Origin: Flavobacteriaceae bacterium
GTDB taxonomy: Bacteria; Bacteroidota; Bacteroidia; Flavobacteriales; Flavobacteriaceae
Length of the DNA: 7,483 bases
Direction of reading: 5' to 3'
NCBI GenBank assembly: GCA_030828025.1
Contig: JAURDG010000061.1
Location: forward strand, 1 to 7,483
Shown here piece after piece: positions 1 to 5,385 of the stretch. The notes under the pieces were generated by a model. It saw only the letters and a list, made by a program, of their open reading frames with translations, had not been told where the DNA came from and ran no database searches. Position 1 is the first letter of the stretch. Each line of letters begins with the position of its first letter. The position numbers were made by a program, and so were the translations under genes.

Positions 1-344
1 GAACTGACACGAATGTTGGCTCCCATAAAGTCAACTTCGTCATAGAACTCTTCTTTTGCTATATTTTTGGAGCCTTTTCCCAACAAGCTGTTGGTGAGTT
101 CACCCACTCCAGCCTTTATGCCTTCCAAAATTGGTGGGTTATCAAGGGTCAAACTTGCGCTTACTTGGGGTAATTTTCGATTTTCTACCACCATTACCCT
201 TAGCCCGTTCTTGAGTTTAAATTGGTACGGTTCGTTAATTTGAATTGCTGGTGCAGGTCCTGGTTTTGGCTGCTGGCTTCGGTCGATTTGTGCAATAGCC
301 GAAACCGCCAATAATGATATGAATAATACAAGTAATTTTTTCAT
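1..344 (-). CDS. M16 family peptidase-like protein, zinc-motif-deficient partner (N-terminal part, gene cut by window edge)
   Basis: The visible 114 residues start MKKLLVLFISLLAVSAIAQ, a typical Sec signal peptide with likely cleavage near residue 19, so the protein is exported. A Pro-rich stretch follows, then an M16 N-terminal strand pattern (YQFKLKNGLRVMVVENRKLP) and a GVGELTNSLLGKGS segment. That segment aligns with the zinc motif region of the neighbouring protease (GFAHFFEHLLFEG), but the two His and the Glu of HxxEH are replaced by Glu, Ser and Asn. In M16 families such degenerate copies commonly pair with an active subunit, as in mitochondrial processing peptidase alpha/beta. The start ATG lies only 11 bases after the stop of the active copy, which suggests one transcript and a paired function. 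The C-terminal part is outside the window, so full length and the second M16 domain cannot be checked. The family call is firm; the pairing is inference. Confidence 0.88.
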   Translation of the reverse strand, partial: MKKLLVLFISLLAVSAIAQIDRSQQPKPGPAPAIQINEPYQFKLKNGLRVMVVENRKLPQVSASLTLDNPPILEGIKAGVGELTNSLLGKGSKNIAKEEFYDEVDFMGANIRVS

Positions 345-355
345 GATGCTACGGT

Positions 356-1669
356 TTAGTTGGTTTCAGATTCTGGCAAATACTCGAGCACCAAACGTTG
401 ATTGGAGCTTAAATACTTGTTGGCGATGTTGCGAATTTCTTCTCGAGTAATTGAACGATAAATATCAATCTCGTCATTGATTAAATGTGTATCGCCATAC
501 AACATATAATAGCGTGCCAAGGAGTTGGCAATGCCTTCAACCGAAGCATTTGACCGAACAAAATTGTTTTCAAATTTATTGAGCAGCTTTTGATAATCAC
601 GTTCCGATATTAAATCGTTTTGCAGTTTTGCAATTTCCTCGTCCATTTCGTCAATTAGGTCAGTTAGCTGAAATTCACCTTGTGGAAGACCAAATACCAC
701 ATACATGCTGTAGTCTTCTTGCGCGATGTTAAATGCGCCTGTTTGGAGTGCCATTTTCTTTTCGTCCACCAGCTTTTTGTAGAGTTTAGAGCTTGGCCCG
801 TCACTCAAATAAGTAGAAATCATATCCAACACACGAGAATCACGCTCCTTAAATGAAGGTGTGCGATAGGCAGCGATTACGGCTGGTATCTGAATATTGC
901 CATCATACGCCTTGGCTGTGCGTGCTTCAACAATAGGGTCTTCGATATGCTTTTTTCGGTCAATATCTGCTCCTCTTGGAATATCGCCAAAATAATCTTC
1001 AACCATTTTTTTGGTAGCGTCAATATCGATGTCGCCCGCCACGACAAGCACGGCATTGTTGGGCACATAGAATTTTTTGTTAAATGCCAAAAACTCATCG
1101 AGTGTAGCAGCATCTAGGTGCTCCATTTCGCCGATGGTCGTCCAGCGATAAGGATGCTTTTTAAATAGATGCTTTTTAACATTTTCCAAAAATTTCCCGT
1201 AGGGTTGGTTGTCCACACGAAGACGTTTCTCTTCTTTCACAACTTCGTTTTGGGTATCCACGCCGCCTTGTTCGATGATGGGATGCAGCATACGCTCTGA
1301 CTCCAACCACAACCCCAATTCCAAGTTGTTTGAGGGAAATACTTCGTAGTAATAGGTTCGATCGTCGGTGGTGTTGGCGTTGTTGGTACCGCCATTTTCC
1401 GTAACGATAGAAAACCAAGCGCCGTTGTCAATATTTTCTGTACCCTCAAAAAGTAGGTGTTCAAAAAAGTGTGCAAAGCCCGTTCGGTCGGGCTGTTCGT
1501 CTTTGGCACCCACATGATACATAACCGAAGTTGTTACCACAGGTGCTGTATTGTCTTGGTGTAAAATAACGTGTAAGCCATTTGGTAAGTCGTATTCCTC
1601 AAAGGAAACCGCCTGCCCAAACAATGTACTTGCCACAAATAAGAATGTTGGAGTAAGATATTTAATCAT
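356..1669 (-). CDS. Secreted M16 family zinc metallopeptidase (catalytic)
   Basis: A 437-residue protein with an N-terminal hydrophobic signal (about residues 1-20, TPTFLFVASTLFGQA). The M16 zinc site HFFEH sits at residues 67-71, and the distal metal-binding Glu is probably E147, in the EVVKEEKR segment 76 residues after the second His, the usual M16 spacing. Downstream it has the usual middle and C-terminal features: NNAVLVVAGDID around 206-218, and a second inactive-like M16 domain with SDGPSSKLYKKLVDEKK at about 290-306. Length and layout match the roughly 45-kDa two-domain M16B class of bacterial proteases (PqqL/MPP-like), probably periplasmic or surface-exposed. The gene is the first of a pair with the zinc-deficient M16 copy downstream (11-base gap). 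The substrate cannot be told from sequence. The ATG at 1669 is supported by the immediate signal peptide. Confidence 0.95.
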   Translation of the reverse strand: MIKYLTPTFLFVASTLFGQAVSFEEYDLPNGLHVILHQDNTAPVVTTSVMYHVGAKDEQPDRTGFAHFFEHLLFEGTENIDNGAWFSIVTENGGTNNANTTDDRTYYYEVFPSNNLELGLWLESERMLHPIIEQGGVDTQNEVVKEEKRLRVDNQPYGKFLENVKKHLFKKHPYRWTTIGEMEHLDAATLDEFLAFNKKFYVPNNAVLVVAGDIDIDATKKMVEDYFGDIPRGADIDRKKHIEDPIVEARTAKAYDGNIQIPAVIAAYRTPSFKERDSRVLDMISTYLSDGPSSKLYKKLVDEKKMALQTGAFNIAQEDYSMYVVFGLPQGEFQLTDLIDEMDEEIAKLQNDLISERDYQKLLNKFENNFVRSNASVEGIANSLARYYMLYGDTHLINDEIDIYRSITREEIRNIANKYLSSNQRLVLEYLPESETN

Positions 1670-1728
1670 GATAATTTAGAGTTTAGCATATAAATTTAAA
1701 AATTATACTCTAATTAACAACGATCTAG

Positions 1729-1736
1729 CAAAATTA
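1729..1736 (-). promoter_or_regulatory. Possible -7 element for the M16 gene pair
   Basis: Read on the minus strand this is TAATTTTG, an exact match to the Bacteroidota -7 form TAnnTTTG, about 60 bases upstream of the M16 start. No convincing TTTG lies at the -33 position, so it is a weak candidate. Confidence 0.3.
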
Positions 1737-1755
1737 ATGTTACATGTAAAAAGCG

Positions 1756-1786
1756 TTGGTTGATTCGTTTCAAGGTTGTATATTTG
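1756..1786 (+). promoter_or_regulatory. Bacteroidota-type promoter for rplU-rpmA
   Basis: TTG at 1756-1758, a 20-base spacer and TATATTTG at 1779-1786 fit the -33/-7 promoter of this phylum well. Transcription would start near 1793 and give a leader of about 30 bases. The leader holds a small hairpin, CTTC-gtcga-GAAG (1793-1805), then an A-rich tract before the ATG in place of a Shine-Dalgarno site. Whether the hairpin regulates anything is unknown. Confidence 0.6.
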
Positions 1787-1821
1787 CCCCCGCTTCGTCG
1801 AGAAGTATAAAAATTAAAATT

Positions 1822-2343
1822 ATGTTTGCAATCGTAGAGATAGCAGGGCAGCAATTTAAAGTTGCAAAAGACCAAAAGGTATTTGTACATCGTTTGGACG
1901 CCAAAACAGGAGACAAGGTTTCTTTTGACCAAGTTTATATGTTGGCAGATGGTGACAAAATATCTGTAGGCGCCCCAGCTGTAGCCAATGCTTCGGTAGA
2001 AGCTAAAGTGGTTCGTCATTTGAAAGATGACAAAGTAATTGTATTTAAAAAGAAACGTCGTAAGGGATACCGTGTAAAGAATGGCCACCGTCAGTCGCTT
2101 ACCGAAATCGTAATCGAATCGGTAGGGGTAGGCACAGCCAAAAAGGCAGCTGCCAAGAAAGAAGTTGCGCCAAAGGCGGATACTGCAAAAGCTGCAGCTC
2201 CTAAAAAGGAAGCGGCAAAATCAGCAGATTTCTCTTCAAAAACCGTAGCCGAGCTTAAAGATTTGGCAAAGGCAGCGGGAATAGAGGGTATTTCATCGAT
2301 GAAAAAAGCCGACTTGGTAGCGGCACTTGAAGCTAAAAAATAA
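1822..2343 (+). CDS. rplU: 50S ribosomal protein L21 with C-terminal Lys/Ala-rich linker and Rho_N/SAP-like domain
   Basis: The 173-residue protein opens MFAIVEIAGQQFKV, the classic L21 start. The L21 core covers about residues 1-101, including KKKRRKGYRVKNGHRQ (77-91) and the SLTEIVIESV signature that ends the family. L21 binds 23S rRNA and helps assemble the large subunit. Beyond the usual length of about 103 there is a basic, Ala/Lys/Pro linker (103-136) and then a compact helical segment (137-172: TVAELKDLAKAAGIEGISS and MKKADLVAALE), which resembles the helix-extended-loop-helix fold of the Rho N-terminal/SAP families. A longer in-frame start at 1756 is rejected, because that stretch holds the promoter and the protein would not begin with the conserved MFAIVE. 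The gene leads the rplU-rpmA operon, with 12 bases to rpmA. The extension seems typical of Bacteroidota L21; its role is unknown. Confidence 0.96.
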   Translation: MFAIVEIAGQQFKVAKDQKVFVHRLDAKTGDKVSFDQVYMLADGDKISVGAPAVANASVEAKVVRHLKDDKVIVFKKKRRKGYRVKNGHRQSLTEIVIESVGVGTAKKAAAKKEVAPKADTAKAAAPKKEAAKSADFSSKTVAELKDLAKAAGIEGISSMKKADLVAALEAKK

Positions 2344-2355
2344 AAAGAGAACACC

Positions 2356-2613
2356 ATGGCACACAAAAAAGGAGTTGGTAGCTCGAAGAACGGAAGAGAA
2401 TCAGAGTCGAAACGCTTGGGCGTAAAGATTTTTGGCGGACAGCTTGCTACGGCAGGGAACATTATTGTTCGTCAGCGTGGCACTGCCCACCACCCCGGTG
2501 AAAACGTATATTTAGGTAAAGACCACACGCTACACGCCAAAGTTGACGGTGTGGTGCGCTTTACCAAAAAGAGAAACAACCGCTCGTATGTTTCTGTAGA
2601 TCCACAGCAGTAG
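2356..2613 (+). CDS. rpmA: 50S ribosomal protein L27
   Basis: An 85-residue protein starting MAHKKGVGSSKNGRESESKRLGVK, the highly conserved L27 N-terminus whose flexible tail reaches the peptidyl transferase centre. The family signature around GNIIVRQRGTAHHPGENV (about residues 35-52) is present, as is the C-terminal VRFTKKR-type ending. There is no N-terminal cleaved extension of the kind seen in Firmicutes, so the mature protein should differ only by Met removal. It lies 12 bases after rplU, the universal bacterial gene order, and is followed by a strong terminator 18 bases beyond its stop. Confidence 0.98.
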   Translation: MAHKKGVGSSKNGRESESKRLGVKIFGGQLATAGNIIVRQRGTAHHPGENVYLGKDHTLHAKVDGVVRFTKKRNNRSYVSVDPQQ

Positions 2614-2630
2614 CCCCAGCAGTATTTTAG

Positions 2631-2666
2631 AAAACAAAACCCCGCCATCAGCGGGGTTTTTTGTTT
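2631..2666. terminator. Intrinsic, probably bidirectional terminator between rpmA and the DUF2442 gene
   Basis: A perfect 6-bp G+C stem, CCCCGC (2640-2645) and GCGGGG (2651-2656) with loop CATCA, is extended by four A-T pairs (2636-2639 with 2657-2660). It is flanked by T6GTTT on the plus strand and, read from the minus strand, by TTTTGTTTT. It ends the rplU-rpmA transcript. It sits only a few bases past the stop of the convergent minus-strand gene, so it can serve both. Confidence 0.9.
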
Positions 2667-2671
2667 CCTGT

Positions 2672-2899
2672 TTACATACTTACGTTTTCTTTTTGAAAAG
2701 CAAAAAACCCTTCAAAACTCAAGTCTTCGTCTAGAGCTTCCCAGTGAATACCAAAAGGGGAAAGCTCATATTTTTCGCGCTGTTCTGGGGTAGCTTGTGC
2801 CAACTTGGGGAACCACTTTAACGGCATAGATTTTTCAACCCCTTCAGTCGTTTCAAGGAAAATATGTTCACAGCCAAACCAAATGCGAGCTATAGTCAT
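2672..2899 (-). CDS. DUF2442 family small protein
   Basis: A 75-residue protein. The long conserved block WFPKLAQATPEQREKY (29-44), then ELSPFGIHWEALDEDLSFEG (45-64), matches the DUF2442 family as I know it (small one-domain proteins with a W/P-rich middle, SPFGIHW and LDEDLS). The N-terminal strands IARIWFGCEHIFLETTEG also fit. Length is normal for the family, so it looks intact. Its function is not established; relatives often occur beside a DUF4160 gene, sometimes near mobile or toxin-antitoxin-like contexts. No DUF4160 partner is visible here: upstream is only the AT-rich stretch with tiny reading frames. I found no clear promoter directly upstream, so it could be co-transcribed with the small frames on the same strand. 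Its stop lies a few bases from a shared terminator. Confidence 0.85.
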   Translation of the reverse strand: MTIARIWFGCEHIFLETTEGVEKSMPLKWFPKLAQATPEQREKYELSPFGIHWEALDEDLSFEGFFAFQKENVSM

Positions 2900-2925
2900 G
2901 TTGTTTAAACCTTTCTAAATGAGTA

Positions 2926-3045
2926 TTAGGCCTTTTGTTTTTTACTTTTTCTAATTAAAAAACTTTTTACATGATACAAGGGCATAACCATAATTACAGC
3001 AATCGCTTTATAAATGATATTTAAAATTTGTTTTTTCACGTTCAC
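2926..3045 (-). CDS. Doubtful small basic, hydrophobic peptide frame
   Basis: From a GTG at 3045 the frame gives 39 residues, beginning VNVKKQILNIIYKAIAVIMV and ending in a basic tail (IRKSKKQKA). There is one possible membrane-spanning or amphipathic segment between two positively charged ends. A TAAATTTG (3070-3077, minus strand) fits the -7 box, and TTTC lies 20 bases further upstream, so transcription from about 3063 is possible. It lies directly downstream of the Gly-Gly peptide frame, where a bacteriocin immunity or companion peptide could sit. There is no family match I recognise, and GTG starts are uncommon here. The same frame is open upstream to an ATG at 3135, but that part overlaps the Cys-rich peptide out of frame and reads as a shadow. 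It may simply be non-coding. Confidence 0.2.
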   Translation of the reverse strand: MNVKKQILNIIYKAIAVIMVMPLYHVKSFLIRKSKKQKA

Positions 3046-3089
3046 TAATTTAGGGTAATCTAAATAAAACAAATTTATATTTTTAAATT

Positions 3090-3227
3090 CTAAACAGAAA
3101 GACCCTCCTCTGAGCAACATGAGCACCCAGAGCAATCTTCAGAGTAAAGTTCCCTAAAGCCCTCAGTAGTGGGCATAAATAGCCATGGAAAACCCCCATC
3201 GGTAGTCTTCATTTCTTGGGTTTCCAT
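3090..3227 (-). CDS. Putative bacteriocin/RiPP-type precursor peptide with Gly-Gly leader and Cys cluster (possibly frameshifted at its 5' end)
   Basis: From the ATG at 3227 the frame encodes 45 residues: METQEMKTTDGG, then a 33-residue core starting FPWLFMPTTEGF and ending DCSGCSCCSEEGLSV. The Gly-Gly preceded by an acidic, Met/Glu-containing stretch resembles the leaders of Bacteroidota bacteriocin-type precursors, which peptidase-containing ABC transporters cleave after GG. The resemblance continues upstream in the same frame (LENYGVSP, 3228-3251), although no ATG starts it. An ATG at 3253-3255 would lead straight into LENYGV if one T of the TTT at 3250-3252 were absent, giving a 54-residue precursor with a 21-residue leader. 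So the locus is either a short-leader gene, a one-base frameshift (real or sequencing) or a non-AUG start. The core is acidic and has four Cys in seven residues (CSGCSCC), suited to disulfides, metal binding or azole/thioether modification. No modification or export gene is in the window. I do not recognise a named family. Confidence 0.5.
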   Translation of the reverse strand: METQEMKTTDGGFPWLFMPTTEGFRELYSEDCSGCSCCSEEGLSV

Positions 3228-3310
3228 TGGAGAAACCCCATAGTTTTCTAAACATAATGTATATTCATATATAAGATTTAAAAATTAAACAAGGGCTAAG
3301 TTAGCTTTGC

Positions 3311-3333
3311 TCCGTGTAAGTTGTTAGCACGGA
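3311..3333. repeat. Inverted repeat, 6-bp stem with 11-base loop
   Basis: TCCGTG (3311-3316) and CACGGA (3328-3333) are perfect inverted copies. On the plus strand a T7 run begins five bases later (3338), which looks like a weak terminator, but no plus-strand gene precedes it. On the minus strand it lies between the ahcY terminator and the Gly-Gly peptide frame and could be a leader hairpin or operator. A short palindrome GCTAA-G-TTAGC (3295-3305) follows on that side. Confidence 0.4.
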
Positions 3334-3350
3334 ACGATTTTTTTGACAAA

Positions 3351-3378
3351 AAAACCCGAAGCAATTGCCTCGGGTTTT
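3351..3378 (-). terminator. Intrinsic terminator of ahcY
   Basis: AAAACCCGA (3351-3359) pairs with TCGGGTTTT (3370-3378). An inner GC/GC pair around the AATT loop is separated from it by one A-C mismatch. Read on the minus strand the stem ends in GGG followed by seven T, 22 bases after the ahcY stop. Confidence 0.88.
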
Positions 3379-3400
3379 GATACAGTGCTAAAATAAAATC

Positions 3401-4717
3401 TTAGTAGCGGTAGTATTCCGGTTTATAGGGTCCGGCTACGGGTACGCTGATATAATCCGCTTGGTCTTGGTCGAGTTCTTCCAATTCCACGCCAAGTTTG
3501 TCTAGGTGCAAGCGGGCTACTTTTTCATCCAAATGCTTGGGCAGCATATACACCTTGTTTTCGTAGCGGTCGGCGTGCTTCCAAAGCTCGATTTGCGCCA
3601 GCGTTTGGTTCGTAAACGAATTACTCATCACAAAACTTGGGTGCCCTGTAGCACAACCCAAATTCACCAATCGCCCTTCGGCAAGTACAATAATATCTTT
3701 GCCTTCAACCGTGTATTTATCCACTTGCGGCTTGATTTCTACTTTGCTGTCTCCGTAGTTATCGTTAAGCCACGCCATGTCAATTTCGTTGTCAAAGTGT
3801 CCAATGTTACATACAATGGCTTTGTCTTTCATGGCACGGAAATGACGCTCGCTAACAATGTCCTTATTTCCTGTGGCGGTAACAATGATATCGGCGTTTC
3901 CAATCACAGTGTCTAATTTCTTCACTTCATACCCATCCATAGAGGCTTGCAGTGCACAAATGGGGTCAATTTCAGTCACGGTAACAATAGAACCTGCTCC
4001 TTGGAAAGAGGCAACTGTTCCTTTACCTACATCGCCATACCCCGCAACAACTACGCGCTTTCCAGCAAGCATGATATCGGTAGCTCTACGCACCGCATCA
4101 ACAGCCGATTCTTTACAGCCGTATTTGTTGTCAAACTTGGATTTAGTCACCGAATCATTCACGTTAATGGCAGGCAGCGGAAGCGTGCCTTTCTGTACAC
4201 GCTCATAAAGGCGGTGTACGCCTGTAGTGGTTTCTTCGGAAAGGCCTTTTATGGCAGCAGCCAATTCGGGATAGTCGTCCAAAACCATATTGGTAAGGTC
4301 GCCACCGTCGTCCAAAATCATGTTGAGTGGTTTGCGATCTTCCCCGAAAAACAGCGTTTGCTCAATACACCAATTAAATTCTTCTTCGTTCATGCCTTTC
4401 CATGCATATACGGGGATGCCCGCCGCAGCAATGGCAGCAGCAGCATGGTCTTGGGTAGAGAAAATATTACACGAACTCCACGTAACTTCTGCGCCAAGTG
4501 CAGTAAGCGTTTCGATGAGTACCGCCGTTTGTATGGTCATGTGGAGGCAGCCCGCAATACGTGCGCCTTTGAGCGGTTGCGCTGCGCCATATTCTTCACG
4601 GAGTGCCATGAGTCCAGGCATTTCTGCCTCGGCCAATTCAATTTCCTTACGCCCCCAATCCGCTAGAGAAATGTCTTTCACTTTATAAGGAACATATGTC
4701 GTAGTTTTAGTAGCCAT
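3401..4717 (-). CDS. ahcY: Adenosylhomocysteinase (S-adenosyl-L-homocysteine hydrolase)
   Basis: A 438-residue cytosolic, NAD-dependent enzyme that reversibly splits S-adenosylhomocysteine into adenosine and homocysteine, removing the product inhibitor of methyltransferases. By alignment to the human enzyme from memory, the key residues are in place: H59 (CLHMT), D137 (ILDDGGD), E162 (SEETTTG), K192/D196/N197 (TKSKFDN) and H307 (NIGHFD). The NAD-binding loop AGYGDVGKG is at 225-233, the family signature SCNIFSTQDHAAAA at 82-95, and the C-terminal KPEYYRY, which reaches the NAD of a neighbouring subunit, ends the protein. The length is close to animal SAHH and there is no sign of the roughly 40-residue insert found in many bacterial and plant enzymes. 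The start MATKTTTYVPYKVKD is preferred over an ATG 24 codons upstream, because that extension crosses the predicted promoter and transcription start. The gene seems monocistronic, with its own promoter and terminator. Confidence 0.98.
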   Translation of the reverse strand: MATKTTTYVPYKVKDISLADWGRKEIELAEAEMPGLMALREEYGAAQPLKGARIAGCLHMTIQTAVLIETLTALGAEVTWSSCNIFSTQDHAAAAIAAAGIPVYAWKGMNEEEFNWCIEQTLFFGEDRKPLNMILDDGGDLTNMVLDDYPELAAAIKGLSEETTTGVHRLYERVQKGTLPLPAINVNDSVTKSKFDNKYGCKESAVDAVRRATDIMLAGKRVVVAGYGDVGKGTVASFQGAGSIVTVTEIDPICALQASMDGYEVKKLDTVIGNADIIVTATGNKDIVSERHFRAMKDKAIVCNIGHFDNEIDMAWLNDNYGDSKVEIKPQVDKYTVEGKDIIVLAEGRLVNLGCATGHPSFVMSNSFTNQTLAQIELWKHADRYENKVYMLPKHLDEKVARLHLDKLGVELEELDQDQADYISVPVAGPYKPEYYRY

Positions 4718-4722
4718 AGTTG

Positions 4723-4730
4723 TATATTTG
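4723..4730 (+). promoter_or_regulatory. Possible -7 element of the phosphopantetheinyl transferase-pnuC operon
   Basis: TATATTTG matches TAnnTTTG exactly, 37 bases before the ATG at 4768, and is the same octamer as in the rplU promoter. No good TTTG lies about 20 bases upstream, so either the promoter is weak or it needs an activator. It lies within the ahcY leader. Confidence 0.4.
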
Positions 4731-4750
4731 ATTCTTAGCAATTTAGTGCA

Positions 4751-4782
4751 CAAAGGTACGATTTTAGATGCCCATTTACAAA
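4751..4782 (-). promoter_or_regulatory. ahcY: Bacteroidota-type promoter of ahcY
   Basis: On the minus strand, TTTG (4779-4782), a 20-base spacer and TACCTTTG (4751-4758) match the phylum consensus closely. Transcription would begin near 4744, about 27 bases before the MATK start, which supports that start. The -33 box lies inside the first codons of the divergent transferase gene. Confidence 0.65.
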
Positions 4783-5382
4783 ACAGCAAAATTACCGTAC
4801 AACACCCATTTTTTGGTTTGGGAAATTACAGAGTCTGAGGTGTGGCTTGCTCAAGAAATTGAGCTTACAGAACTGTGTGTCAATAGGTTAAGCAAAATGA
4901 AATCACTTGTGCACCGTAAGGGGTTTTTGAGCGTTCGTCACTTGCTTAAAGCACATGGCTACGCACCATCTGACTTGCGTTACGATGACTATGGAAAACC
5001 ACATCTAGCAGATAGTAAGTACATTTCGATATCACATTCCCACAATTTTGCTGTAGTAGTTATCAGCGACTGTCCAATAGGTGTAGATATAGAAAAAGAA
5101 CGCCCCAAAATTCATCGCATTGCGCCCAAATTTTTAGCTGCTTCCGAACAAGAAACACCAGCTACAGATCGTTATCGAACCACGCAATGGTGCATCAAAG
5201 AAGCTGCCTTTAAAGCCTTTGGTAAAAAAGGATTGAGTTTTTTGCATCATATTCGAACAACACATATGCACACCCAACATCCGATTGCCGAAGTGAGCAT
5301 CAATGCTAAGGTGGAAAAGGTTAAAAACTGGCTGTTCCATTGGCCACAATTTTCATGTGCTATTGGCATAAAAACAGATTAA
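4768..5382 (+). CDS. 4'-phosphopantetheinyl transferase superfamily protein
   Basis: A 204-residue protein. It should transfer the phosphopantetheine arm of CoA to a Ser of a carrier protein, turning apo-ACP or peptidyl carrier proteins into holo forms. The Sfp/Gsp-type motifs are present: GKPHL (76-80), SISHSHNFAVVVI (87-99), GVDIE (105-109) with Mg-binding D107 and E109, and WCIKEAAFKAFGK (141-153) with the catalytic-region K144 and E145 of the WxxKEA motif. This pattern and the roughly 200-residue length place it nearer the Sfp-like group than the short AcpS. The N-terminus MPIYKT looks natural. No carrier protein or synthase is nearby. It is the first gene of a tight operon with pnuC (3-base gap), a grouping not obviously linked to its chemistry, though CoA and NAD are both nucleotide cofactors. 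The substrate carrier is unknown. Confidence 0.92.
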   Translation: MPIYKTAKLPYNTHFLVWEITESEVWLAQEIELTELCVNRLSKMKSLVHRKGFLSVRHLLKAHGYAPSDLRYDDYGKPHLADSKYISISHSHNFAVVVISDCPIGVDIEKERPKIHRIAPKFLAASEQETPATDRYRTTQWCIKEAAFKAFGKKGLSFLHHIRTTHMHTQHPIAEVSINAKVEKVKNWLFHWPQFSCAIGIKTD

Positions 5383-5385
5383 AAC

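Larger units (their letters stand above)
2900..3400. other. AT-rich 500-base stretch without a conventional gene
   Basis: Between the DUF2442 start and the ahcY stop there is no long coding region. On the minus strand it holds, from ahcY onward, the ahcY terminator (3351-3378), an inverted repeat (3311-3333), a 46-codon Gly-Gly-leader peptide frame (3090-3227, leader sequence reaching to about 3255) and a doubtful basic 39-residue frame (2926-3045). The part from 2900 to 3090 is particularly A+T rich. I see no tRNA, CRISPR or transposase remnants in it. Confidence 0.6.

Noticed and set aside
1756..1821. Longer N-terminus of L21 from an in-frame TTG at 1756
   Set aside because: L21 universally begins near M(F/Y)AIVE, and the stretch contains the TTG-N20-TATATTTG promoter and the leader.
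3046..3135. N-terminal part of a 69-codon frame starting at 3135
   Set aside because: It overlaps the Cys-rich peptide out of frame and lacks any family resemblance; only the part from the GTG at 3045 was kept, at low confidence.
3311..3344. Plus-strand rho-independent terminator
   Set aside because: The stem is short with an 11-base loop, five bases separate it from the T run, and no plus-strand gene precedes it; it was kept only as an inverted repeat.
2900..3400. CRISPR array, tRNA or insertion-sequence remnant
   Set aside because: There are no regularly spaced repeats, no cloverleaf and no transposase-like translation; the short GTTAGC repeats at 3300 and 3323 are too small to mean anything.
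3947..4666. 239-codon plus-strand open frame opposite ahcY
   Set aside because: It is antisense to an intact, highly conserved gene, and the translation has no recognisable domain; other antisense frames in ahcY and the M16 gene were rejected likewise.
4718..4789. 24-residue N-terminal extension of adenosylhomocysteinase
   Set aside because: It would start upstream of the predicted transcription start and overlaps the divergent gene; the MATKTTTYVPYKVKD start fits the family.
5383..5385. Riboswitch or separate promoter upstream of pnuC
   Set aside because: Only three bases separate pnuC from the preceding stop, and I saw no structured element in the preceding coding sequence.
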